A DNA stretch of 8,935 nt, taken from Pseudomonadota bacterium (lineage in GTDB: Bacteria; Pseudomonadota; Alphaproteobacteria; Rhizobiales; Rhizobiaceae). Made by a program: the position numbers and the translations under genes. Location of the stretch: the NCBI GenBank assembly GCA_023444445.1, contig JAEXMK010000132.1:1-8935 (forward strand). Reading direction: 5' to 3'. Under the pieces are notes generated by a model that was not told where the DNA came from, ran no database searches, and saw nothing but the letters and a program-made list of their open reading frames with translations. This document shows positions 1 to 7,100 of the stretch, piece by piece (the first letter of the stretch is position 1; every line of letters starts with the position of its first letter).

Positions 1-1138
1 ACTGGCCGTCGGCCTGGATTTCACCGATCAGCACCGGCTTGGTGATGTGGTGGTTCGGCATGACGGTGGAGTAACCGCCAGAGAGGTGCGGCACGGAAAC
101 GCCGATGATCGAGTCGAGAACCTTGTCCGTATCGGTCGTGCCGGCGGATTCCACGGCCTTTACCCAGGCGTTGAAGCCGATGTAGGCGGCTTCCATCGGG
201 TCGTTGGTCACGCGCTTGTCGTTCTTGGTGAAGGCGTGCCAGGTCTTGATGAACTCGGCATTGACGGGAGCATCGACGGACTGGAAGTAGTTCCAGGCGG
301 CAAGATGGCCGACCAGCGGCGCGGTATCGAGACCGGCAAGCTCTTCTTCACCCACGGAGAAGGCGACGACCGGAATGTCTTCGGCCTTGATGCCCTGGTT
401 CGCCAGTTCCTTGTAGAAGGGCACGTTGGCGTCACCATTGATGGTGGAGACAACGGCGGTCTTCTTGCCGGCCGAGCCGAATTTCTTGATGTCGGACACG
501 ATCGTCTGCCAGTCGGAGTGACCGAACGGCGTGTAATTGATCATGATGTCCTCTTCCTTGACGCCCTTCGACATCAGGTAGGCTTTCAGGATCTTGTTTG
601 TGGTCTGCGGATAGACATAGTCCGTACCAGCCAGAACCCAGCGCTCGACGCCTTCGGTATTGGCAAGGTAATCGACGGCCGGAATGGCCTGCTGGTTGGG
701 GGCGGCACCCGTGTAGAAGATGTTGCGCGAGGATTCTTCACCCTCATATTGAACCGGGTAGAACAGGATCGAGTTCAGCTCTTCGAAAACCGGCAGCACG
801 GATTTGCGCGAGGAGGACGTCCAGCAGCCGAAAACGGCGGCGACCTTGTCCTGCGAAATCAGCTGGCGGGCCTTTTCGGCAAAAAGCGGCCAGTCGGAGG
901 CCGGATCGACCACGACGGCTTCGAGTTTCTTGCCGAGAACGCCGCCCTTCTTGTTCTGCTCGTCGATGAGCATCAGCATGGCGTCTTTCAGCGTGGTTTC
1001 TGAAATGGCCATGGTGCCGGAAAGAGAATGCAGCACGCCGACCTTGATCGTATCGTCGGCAGCAAAGGCGCCGTGGAAGGCGGTAGTGGACAGGATTGCG
1101 CCAAGCAGCGCGGCACTGAGCGTCTTGCGGAACATCAT
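1..1138 (-). CDS. urtA: Urea ABC transporter substrate-binding protein UrtA (3' end outside window)
   Basis: This is the periplasmic binding protein of the UrtABCDE urea importer, which feeds urea to cytoplasmic urease as a nitrogen source. Only the first 379 residues are present; the frame is open to the left edge and about 50 residues of the usual roughly 430 are missing. An N-terminal signal peptide with a hydrophobic core (residues 8-22) ends in an AFA/ADD cleavage site near residue 27. The mature protein begins with the family signature IKVGVLHSLSGTMAISE (31-47), followed by VFGCWTSSSRKSVLPVFE (102-119) and FYPVQYEGEESS (126-137), all typical of UrtA rather than of branched-chain amino acid binding proteins. 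The start is one of two adjacent ATGs (1138 or 1135). The nearest Shine-Dalgarno-like AAGGAG lies at 1152-1157, 13 bases upstream, a rather long spacing. The permease and ATPase genes presumably follow beyond the window. Location near gstI/glnII fits nitrogen-scavenging control. Confidence 0.94.
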   Translation of the reverse strand, partial: MMFRKTLSAALLGAILSTTAFHGAFAADDTIKVGVLHSLSGTMAISETTLKDAMLMLIDEQNKKGGVLGKKLEAVVVDPASDWPLFAEKARQLISQDKVAAVFGCWTSSSRKSVLPVFEELNSILFYPVQYEGEESSRNIFYTGAAPNQQAIPAVDYLANTEGVERWVLAGTDYVYPQTTNKILKAYLMSKGVKEEDIMINYTPFGHSDWQTIVSDIKKFGSAGKKTAVVSTINGDANVPFYKELANQGIKAEDIPVVAFSVGEEELAGLDTAPLVGHLAAWNYFQSVDAPVNAEFIKTWHAFTKNDKRVTNDPMEAAYIGFNAWVKAVESAGTTDTDKVLDSIIGVSVPHLSGGYSTVMPNHHITKPVLIGEIQADGQ

Positions 1139-1235
1139 CGGAAGGACCCCTCTCCTTGTTGGCCTCTTGGCGAGGCTCAGCGGCATCTGCGGCCGCTGCT
1201 GGAGGGACTATCGATCTCGTAAGCGCGAAACCGTA

Positions 1236-1251
1236 TACGTCAATTGACGTA
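1236..1251. promoter_or_regulatory. Perfect 16-bp palindrome upstream of urtA (candidate operator)
   Basis: TACGTCAATTGACGTA is a perfect inverted repeat with no spacer, ending 98 bases before the urtA start. Read on the minus strand its right half supplies TTGACG (1246-1241), a plausible -35 element. TACGAG follows after 16 bases as a weak -10. A repressor or activator site overlapping the urtA promoter is the simplest reading, but the binding protein is unknown and the promoter is only inferred. Confidence 0.4.
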
Positions 1252-1323
1252 GGCGGGGTGGCGAAAGGTGCAGGCAAGCGGGAATACCGGACAGAGCGGC
1301 CTCTATAGAACGAGAGGTCTCGG

Positions 1324-1355
1324 CTTGTTTCTTCTCCCCGCCGGGGAGAAGAAAC
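1324..1355. repeat. Palindromic repeat element (short copy)
   Basis: A 13-base inverted repeat (1327-1339 and 1343-1355) surrounds the three bases GCC. Positions 1324-1351 are identical over 28 bases to 8527-8554, so this is a dispersed repeat and not a unique terminator. It begins 19 bases beyond the gstI stop codon and lies between gstI and urtA, which run in the same direction. The transcript could form a strong hairpin here, but no T-run follows on either strand, so Rho-independent termination is not supported. Elements built on CTTCTCCCC/GGGGAGAAG are abundant between genes in Rhizobium and Agrobacterium genomes. Confidence 0.75.
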
Positions 1356-1373
1356 TTGCGGCAACGTTTCACA

Positions 1374-1571
1374 TCAGGAATGCGGCTTGCGGTCGCTCTC
1401 TTCGTCGCGGATGGCGTCGTCATGATACCAGGAGCCAAAATCCACATGCGGCTCTCTCGCCTCGCGTTCGAGGTCACTTAAGCCATTAGTACGGAACTTG
1501 GACACGCCAGCGCGCCCGCCAACAGGGAATTGGTAGATCGTTGCCGTCTCACGATGAAAGCCAGTCGCCAT
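1374..1571 (-). CDS. gstI: GstI-like glutamine synthetase translation inhibitor (DUF2735 family)
   Basis: A 65-residue protein, small and without a signal peptide. Two blocks identify the family: TIYQFP (11-16) near the N terminus and DFGSWYHDDAI (44-54) near the C terminus, separated by a charged linker. In Rhizobium leguminosarum GstI is a protein of about 63 residues, encoded divergently from glnII, that lowers GSII synthesis at the level of translation. Here the gene is likewise divergent from glnII, with 490 bases between the two starts. I chose the ATG at 1571 because GAGTGAG (1581-1587) lies nine bases upstream and the resulting length matches the family. In-frame ATGs at 1580 and 1604 would add 3 or 11 residues with no better ribosome site. 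Function is inferred from motif, size and synteny; NtrC repression of the gene is expected from R. leguminosarum but not proven by this sequence. Confidence 0.86.
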   Translation of the reverse strand: MATGFHRETATIYQFPVGGRAGVSKFRTNGLSDLEREAREPHVDFGSWYHDDAIRDEESDRKPHS

Positions 1572-1647
1572 TTCGGTCATCTCACTCTGATTGCATCGAA
1601 GCACTTGGTCATGAAGTCAAACCCGTGAAAGCCGGATTCGCTCCCTT

Positions 1648-1732
1648 TGATTAAAAAAAAATCACGTTGCGAAAAATATAGGCACAAATCGTGGTTTCGA
1701 CAAGAAAAACCATTCCGAAAGCGCTGGTTTTT
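1648..1732. promoter_or_regulatory. AT-rich segment with dyads in the gstI-glnII divergent region
   Basis: This stretch is clearly more AT-rich than its surroundings and contains three symmetric elements. One is TGATT-A7-AATCA at 1648-1664. The second, GCAC-N6-GTGG (1682-1694), loosely resembles an NtrC site (GCAC...GGTGC). The third is a perfect AAAAACCA-N12-TGGTTTTT inverted repeat at 1705-1712 and 1725-1732. It lies about 220-300 bases upstream of the glnII sigma-54 promoter and 80-160 bases upstream of gstI, where an enhancer-binding protein acting on both genes would be expected. Which of the dyads, if any, binds NtrC cannot be settled by eye. The rest of the region up to 1916 holds no gene I can support. 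Confidence 0.3.
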
Positions 1733-1916
1733 AGGGCAAATGCCAATCCCTAGCGCGCAATTGAATTTGCTGCATCACAGCATGGCATGTCGCGCGAACC
1801 TGCCCGCTATCTATCAGGATTCAATGGTAAAACTTGAGGGGTGTTTTGCCCTGCTGCGCCGCAACAGAAGCAAGAATAACGGAACAGGCACAGGCCCGGC
1901 CAATATGCGGCTGAAA

Positions 1917-1933
1917 GATTTTTCGAAAAAATC
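1917..1933. promoter_or_regulatory. 17-bp dyad just upstream of the glnII promoter
   Basis: GATTTTT-CGA-AAAAATC is a perfect 7-base inverted repeat ending 18 bases before the sigma-54 promoter element. It could be a protein site or simply an intrinsically bent tract that helps an enhancer-bound activator reach the polymerase. No IHF consensus was recognised with confidence. Confidence 0.3.
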
Positions 1934-1950
1934 GCGAGATATCGTCAATC

Positions 1951-1966
1951 TGGCACGCGGCATGCA
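1951..1966 (+). promoter_or_regulatory. Sigma-54 (RpoN) -24/-12 promoter of glnII
   Basis: TGGCACGCGGCATGCA fits the RpoN consensus TGGCACG-N4-TTGCA with one mismatch (A for the first T of the -12 box). The GG (1952-1953) and GC (1964-1965) are separated by exactly ten bases, as required. Transcription would begin near 1977, giving a leader of about 85 nt. Rhizobial glnII genes are known to be expressed from RpoN promoters activated by NtrC under nitrogen limitation. Confidence 0.85.
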
Positions 1967-1976
1967 TCTAAGGGGT

Positions 1977-2061
1977 CAGCCCTTGAACGCGAATGCGCTT
2001 CCGGTGGTGAAAGCCGCGGGAGGCCTCAAGGCTTCGCATTGTTACCTATGAGAGGTTCGTA
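1977..2061 (+). promoter_or_regulatory. glnII mRNA leader with potential stem-loop before the ribosome site
   Basis: From the predicted start, AATGCG (1992-1997) can pair with CGCATT (2035-2040) and AAGCC (2011-2015) with GGCTT (2030-2034). The two helices are contiguous on the 3' side, with a 13-nt bulge on the 5' side. A competing pairing, CCTTGA (1981-1986) with TCAAGG (2026-2031), would break the inner helix. The Shine-Dalgarno GAGAGG (2050-2055), six bases from the ATG, lies ten bases after the fold. Because GstI acts on glnII translation, this leader is a reasonable place for its control, but that is inference. Confidence 0.35.
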
Positions 2062-3096
2062 ATGACTAAGTTCAAACTCGAGTACATCTGGCTGGACGGA
2101 TACAAGCCGGTCCCCAACCTGCGCGGCAAGACCCAGATCAAGGAATTCGACGAATTCCCCACACTCGAGCAGCTGCCGCTTTGGGGCTTTGATGGCTCGT
2201 CCACGCAGCAGGCCGAAGGCCACTCGTCGGATTGCGTGCTGAAGCCCGTCGCGATCTATCCCGACCCGGCCCGCTCCAACGGTGCGCTCGTCATGTGCGA
2301 AGTCATGATGCCCGATGGCGTCACCCCGCATCCGTCGAACAGCCGCGCAACCATCCTCGACGACGAAGATGCATGGTTCGGCTTCGAACAGGAATATTTC
2401 TTCTACCAGGACGGCCGCCCGCTCGGCTTCCCGGAACAGGGTTACCCGGCTCCGCAGGGTCCTTATTACACCGGCGTCGGCTTCAAGAATGTCGGTTCGG
2501 TTGCCCGCGAAATCGTTGAAGAGCACCTCGATCTCTGCCTCGAAGCCGGCATCAACCACGAAGGCATCAATGCCGAAGTGGCCAAGGGCCAGTGGGAAAT
2601 CCAGGTATTCGGCAAGGGCTCCAAGCGCGCCGCCGACCAGATCTGGATCGCTCGCTACCTCCTCCTGCGTCTTTGCGAACAGTACGGCATCGACGTCGAA
2701 TTCCATTGCAAGCCGCTCGGCGATACCGACTGGAACGGTTCGGGCATGCACTGCAACTTCTCCACCAAGTTCATGCGTGAAGTTGGCGGCAAGGACTATT
2801 TCGAAGCCCTCATGGCTGCTTTTGCCAAGAACTGGCAGGAACACATCGACGTATACGGTCCGGACAACCATCTGCGCCTGACCGGCAAGCACGAAACCGC
2901 TCCGTGGAACAAGTTCTCCTACGGCGTGGCAGACCGTGGCGCGTCGATCCGCGTTCCGCACTCCTTCGTCAACAATGGCTACAAGGGTTACCTTGAAGAC
3001 CGTCGTCCGAACTCGCAGGGCTGCCCCTACCAGATCGCTTCCGTCGTTCTGAAGACGATCGCTGAAGTGCCGCTCGCAAAGTCGGCTGCTGCCTGA
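2062..3096 (+). CDS. glnII: Glutamine synthetase type II (GSII)
   Basis: A 344-residue cytoplasmic enzyme that joins ammonium to glutamate with ATP. Length and motifs match the eukaryote-like GSII family, not the roughly 470-residue GSI. Visible signatures are WGFDGSSTQQAEGHSSD (41-57), FGFEQEYF (106-113) with metal-binding glutamates, VAKGQWEIQVFG (173-184), NGSGMHCNFST (225-235) with the conserved histidine at 230, LTGKHETAPWNKFSYGVADRG (273-293) and LEDRRPNSQGCPYQ (311-324). GSII lacks the adenylylation system that controls GSI, so control is mainly over synthesis. Here that means a sigma-54 promoter at 1951-1966 (presumably NtrC-activated) and a divergent gstI whose product inhibits translation in related bacteria. 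The start is supported by GAGAGG six bases upstream. The gene is monocistronic, closed by a terminator at 3107-3139. All key residues appear intact. Confidence 0.98.
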   Translation: MTKFKLEYIWLDGYKPVPNLRGKTQIKEFDEFPTLEQLPLWGFDGSSTQQAEGHSSDCVLKPVAIYPDPARSNGALVMCEVMMPDGVTPHPSNSRATILDDEDAWFGFEQEYFFYQDGRPLGFPEQGYPAPQGPYYTGVGFKNVGSVAREIVEEHLDLCLEAGINHEGINAEVAKGQWEIQVFGKGSKRAADQIWIARYLLLRLCEQYGIDVEFHCKPLGDTDWNGSGMHCNFSTKFMREVGGKDYFEALMAAFAKNWQEHIDVYGPDNHLRLTGKHETAPWNKFSYGVADRGASIRVPHSFVNNGYKGYLEDRRPNSQGCPYQIASVVLKTIAEVPLAKSAAA

Positions 3097-3106
3097 TAAC
3101 TGATTG

Positions 3107-3139
3107 ATGGCGTCGCTCAAGCCGGGCGACGCCATTTTT
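3107..3139 (+). terminator. Rho-independent terminator of glnII
   Basis: A perfect 10-bp stem, ATGGCGTCGC (3107-3116) with GCGACGCCAT (3126-3135), encloses a 9-nt loop and runs into TTTTT (3135-3139). It starts ten bases after the glnII stop codon, so glnII is separated from the following cluster. Confidence 0.92.
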
Positions 3140-3207
3140 CTGTCCACCGAACGGCCAGGCGGACAGGTGACCTTTCCCCATGCGCCCGACGCGGCATAAT
3201 CCTTTCG

Positions 3208-3286
3208 GCGCAGTGAGCTGCGCGTCTTTGAGCGAGGGCATCGCCGCTTCCTTGACCCGGACAGGGTTCGCCCCGGCGCCTCAAAG
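3208..3286 (+). other. Potentially structured leader of the SDR-kinase-regulator cluster
   Basis: Between the glnII terminator and the SDR start lie about 180 bases without a gene. They include a compact hairpin, GCGCAG-TGAG-CTGCGC (3208-3223), then CTTTGAG (3226-3232) able to pair with CTCAAAG (3280-3286) around a 47-nt GC-rich interior that holds short stems of its own, such as ACCC-GGACA-GGGT (3255-3267). No known riboswitch consensus was recognised. The promoter of the cluster must be here; CATAAT (3195-3200) is the best -10 but lacks a good -35. Confidence 0.25.
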
Positions 3287-3319
3287 CAGGCCATGTGCTT
3301 TCGAGCAGAAAGGTGAACG

Positions 3320-4090
3320 ATGGGCATTCTCGAAAAATTTTCCCTCAAGAACCGCACCGCCATCATCACCGGCAGCGGCCGCGGTCTGGGTTTTGAAATC
3401 GCCAAAGCCTTTGCCGAAGCGGGCGCCCACGTCTGGCTGACCGGCCGCAATGCCGAGACGTTGCAACAGGCGGTTGACACGCTGCGCGAAGCGGGCGGAA
3501 AGGCCGACTATGCCGCCTTCGATATTGCCGATTCCAAAGCAGGGGCAGCGCTGGTCCACCGCATCATGAGCGAACTCGGCCACCTCGATATTCTCGTCAA
3601 CAATGTCGGCGCGCGCGACCGCCGCCCGCTTACCGAGTTCAGCGATGAGGACGTGCTGGAATTGATCCGCACCGATCTCACCTCCTCCATTTCCCTGTCG
3701 CGGGATGCGGCGGAGGCCATGGCGGCAAAGGCCCATGGCCGCATCATCACCATCACCTCCATCCTCGGCCACATCGTGCGGCCGGGCGATGCGATCTATC
3801 CTGTCGCCAAGCAGGGGCTGACGGGCCTGATGCGAGCCATCGCGGTGGAATATGGCGCGCGCGGCATCACCAGCAACGCGATTGCGCCGGGCATGTTCGC
3901 CACCGAAACCAACGCCGCCCTTGCCGAAAATCCTGACATGGTGGCCTTTGCCAAGCTGCGTGTGCCGCTGGAACGCTGGGGCAAGCCGGACGAGATTGCC
4001 GGTGCGGCCCTGTTTCTGGCCAGCGACGCGGCCTCCTTCGTCAACGGCCATGTGCTGACGGTGGATGGCGGCATGTCGGTGCGGCTGTGA
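3320..4090 (+). CDS. SDR family oxidoreductase, gluconate 5-dehydrogenase-like
   Basis: A 256-residue classical short-chain dehydrogenase/reductase, the usual length for the family, cytoplasmic and NAD(P)-dependent. The Rossmann glycine motif TGSGRGLG is at 17-24, FDIAD at 67-71, NNVGA at 94-98 (usually NNAG), catalytic Ser147 in ITSILG, YPVAK with Tyr160 and Lys164, and the C-terminal VNGHVLTVDGGM at 241-252. Segments such as RRPLTEF (101-107) and the ending resemble gluconate 5-dehydrogenases (IdnO/Gno-like), but substrate cannot be assigned in this promiscuous family. The helix-4 position that normally holds the tetrad asparagine appears to be Asp119 (IRTDLTSS). An AAAGG (3309-3313) six bases before the ATG supports the start. 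Thirty-one bases separate its stop from the kinase gene, so the two are probably co-transcribed. A link to the sensor's ligand metabolism is possible but unproven. Confidence 0.9.
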   Translation: MGILEKFSLKNRTAIITGSGRGLGFEIAKAFAEAGAHVWLTGRNAETLQQAVDTLREAGGKADYAAFDIADSKAGAALVHRIMSELGHLDILVNNVGARDRRPLTEFSDEDVLELIRTDLTSSISLSRDAAEAMAAKAHGRIITITSILGHIVRPGDAIYPVAKQGLTGLMRAIAVEYGARGITSNAIAPGMFATETNAALAENPDMVAFAKLRVPLERWGKPDEIAGAALFLASDAASFVNGHVLTVDGGMSVRL

Positions 4091-4121
4091 ACGGCCGCGG
4101 GCGGAAAGGCGCTCAATAGGC

Positions 4122-7100
4122 ATGGCAGCACGGCAACGCATCATCCCCGTCAGGCGCGAATATAACCGCTGGGTCGCCAACCAGACGCTGGAAGATTATG
4201 CGCTGCGTTTCACCGCCAAGAGCGCCCGGCAATTTTCCTCTAACCGCATTTCCCACACCGCCATCGGGGCAATATCCTTCCTCGCCCTTGAGGCCATCGG
4301 CGGCGCGATCACGCTCTCCTACGGCACCACCAACGCTTTTTACGCCATCCTTGTCGCTGCTGTGGCCATGCTGGCCGTTGGCCTGCCGATCAGCCGTTAT
4401 GCCATCCGCCACGGCGTGGATATCGATCTACTGACACGCGGCGCAAGCTTCGGTTACATCGGCTCCACCATTACCTCGCTGATCTACGCGGCCTTTACCT
4501 TCATGCTCTTCGCCATCGAGGCGTCGATCATGTCCGGCGCGCTGGAGTTGGCGCTCGGCATTCCCTTGTGGATTGGCTACATCATCTCCGCCGTCATGGT
4601 CATTCCGCTCGTCACCCATGGCGTGCGGCTTATCAGCCGTTTCCAGATCATCACCCAGCCCTTCTGGATCGTCCTCAACATCCTGCCCTTCATCTTCATC
4701 GCCTTGATGGACTGGGAGAAATACGATCTCTGGCGCGCCTTTGCCGGCATTCACCATGCGTCCGGCCCGCCGGGCACCATCGCGGATTTCAATCTCGTGG
4801 AATTCGGCGCAGCCTCCGCCGTCATTCTGGCTTTGATGTCGCAAATCGGCGAACAGGTCGATTTCCTGCGCTTCCTGCCGGCCGAAGGCCAGAGTAGGCT
4901 TCGTCACCGCATAGCCGTCTTTCTCGCTGGTGCCGGTTGGGTCGTCGTGGGTGTGCCGAAGCTCTTGGCCGGTTCATTCCTTGTCGTACTGACCTTCAGC
5001 TCCGGCGTTTCGGTCGATCGCGCCGCCGATCCGGCGCAAATGTATCTCACCGCCTTCGGTTACATGATCCCCAACCAGACGGCAGCAATGCTGCTTATGG
5101 TCGCTTTCGTGGTCGTCTCGCAGCTGAAGATCAATGTCATGAACGCCTATGCGGGGTCGCTTGCCTGGTCGAATTTCTTCTCCCGCCTCACCCACAGCCA
5201 CCCCGGCCGCGTCGTCTGGCTGGTGTTCAATGTGGCCATCGCTTTGCTGTTGATGGAACTTGGCATCTACCGGCTGCTCGAGGAAACGCTCGGCATCTTC
5301 TCCATCATCGCCATGGCGTGGCTCTGCACCATCTCGGCCGATCTCTTCATCAACAAGCCGCTCGGCCTTGCCCCGCCGGGCATCGAATTCAAGCGCGCCC
5401 ATCTCTATGACATCAACCCGGTTGGTGTCGGCTCCATGGCGCTGTCCGCCACCATCGCACTGATGGCGCATTTCGGCACTTTCGGCCCGCTTGCGGCCTC
5501 GCTCGCGCCCTATCTCACCCTCATCGTCGGCTTCGTTGCTTCGCCTCTGATCGCCTGGGGCACCAAGGGCAAATTCTACCTCGCCCGCAAGCCGCGCCAG
5601 CAATGGCGCGCAGAGAGCAGCATCACCTGCTCCATCTGTGAGCACCCTTTCGAGCCGGAGGACATGGCCTGGTGCCCGGCCTATGCCGCGCCGATCTGTT
5701 CGCTCTGCTGCTCGCTGGACAGCCGCTGCCACGACATGTGCAAGCCGAAGGCGAAGCTGAACTATCAGGTCGCGACCGTCGCCAAGACCTTCCTTCCGAG
5801 ACAGCTGGTGGCAAAACTCGCCACCCGGCTCGGGCGCTACGGCATGGCGGCGGCAATTGCCGTCACCATCATCGGCGGCATTCTGGCCATGATCGCGCAT
5901 CAGGTCGGCACGGCCTCGCCGGAAACGGCAGATGTGGTCAACCGCACCATCCTCATCGTGTTTTTCGTCTTCGCCGTCATTGCCGGCATCGTCTGCTGGT
6001 TCCTCGTCCTTGCCCATGACAGCCGGGTGGTGGCGGAAGAGGAGTCCTCGCGCCAGAACACGCTGCTGCTGAAAGAAATCGCCGCACACAAAAAAACCGA
6101 CGCCGCCCTTCAGGACGCCAAGGAAACGGCTGAGGCCGCCAATCGCGCCAAGAGCCGTTATGTCGTCGGCCTCAGCCACGAGCTGCGCACGCCGCTGAAT
6201 GCCGTCCTCGGTTACGCCCAGATTTTGGAACGCGATGAGACCATCCCCCCTCCCCGCCAATCCGCCATCAAGGTCATCCGCCGCTCGGCAGACCACCTGT
6301 CGGGCCTGATCGACGGACTGCTGGATATTTCCAAGATCGAGGCGGGCCGCCTGCAGGTCTATTCCAACGAGATCAATATCCAGGATTTCCTCGACCAGAT
6401 CGTCGATATGTTCCGCCCGCAGGCGCAGGCAAAGGGGCTGGAATTCCGCCACGAGCGCTCGTCCGCTCTGCCCCAATATGTGCGCACCGATGAAAAGCGG
6501 CTGCGCCAGATCCTCGTCAACCTGCTTTCCAACGCCATCAAGTTTACCGATGAGGGCGCGGTCACCTTCAATGTCGGTTATCGCAGCCAGGTAGCAAGCT
6601 TCACCGTGTCCGATACCGGCCGCGGCATTGCCGAAAAAGACCTCGCCCGCATCTACGAACCCTTCCAGCGCGGCGAGGCCGAGAGCGTGCGGCCCATGCC
6701 CGGCCTTGGCCTCGGTCTGACCATCACCCGGCTTCTCACCAACACGCTCGGCGGTGAGATTTCCGTCTCAAGTGAAAAGGATGTGGGCTCCACCTTCCGC
6801 GTGCGCTTGATGTTGTCGGCCGTCCACCGGCCAAGCACGGCGCCGGCGCCGGAAAAGACCATCCGCTCCTATTCCGGCCCGCGCCGCACCATCGTCGTGG
6901 TTGATGACAACGAGGATCACCGCGAGCTGATGCGGCAGGTGCTTTCGCCGCTCGATTTCGTGGTGCTGACCGCGCAATCCGGCCCCGAATGTCTCACCCT
7001 CATCGAAGGCGTGAAGCCCGATCTTTTCCTTATCGATATTTCCATGCCCGGCATGACCGGCTGGCAATTGGTAACGAAGCTTCGCGAAGCTGGTCAGACC

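Noticed and set aside
47..1003. Long plus-strand open frame opposite urtA (318 codons)
   Set aside because: It is antisense to a clear UrtA reading frame with signal peptide and family signatures; its translation has no recognisable domain and reflects GC-rich codon bias.
1272..1290. Sigma-54-like element on the minus strand upstream of urtA
   Set aside because: The GG and GC dinucleotides are 11 rather than 10 bases apart and several consensus bases are missing.
1327..1355. Intrinsic terminator of gstI
   Set aside because: The stem is strong but no T-run follows in the gstI direction, and the same sequence recurs at 8527-8554 as a dispersed repeat.
1592..1620. Sigma-70 promoter for gstI (TTGACT, 17 bases, GATGCA)
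   Set aside because: The -35 is good but the -10 has only two matches, and the start would fall inside the ribosome site.
1768..1782. TGCTGCATCACAGCA as an NtrC site
   Set aside because: It is a 5-base inverted repeat but the half-sites do not match TGCACC/GGTGCA well enough to name it.
1647..2051. Plus-strand open frame of 134 codons in the gstI-glnII gap
   Set aside because: It spans the sigma-54 promoter and glnII leader, has lysine/arginine-rich nonsense composition, no good ribosome site and no known motif.
3226..3286. Known riboswitch (TPP, SAM-II, cobalamin, guanidine) before the SDR gene
   Set aside because: None of the conserved core sequences of these classes is present; only generic pairing is seen.
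2026..3480. Minus-strand open frame of 484 codons opposite glnII
   Set aside because: Antisense to an intact glnII and its terminator; the other strand fully explains the sequence.
4065..4121. Earlier ATG for the sensor kinase (19 extra residues)
   Set aside because: It would overlap the SDR gene by 26 bases and adds a Cys/Arg-rich stretch that looks like out-of-frame SDR sequence; the ATG at 4122 gives a normal N terminus.
4974..6476. Minus-strand open frame of 500 codons opposite the sensor kinase
   Set aside because: Antisense to permease and kinase domains with intact motifs; its charged, low-complexity translation matches no family.
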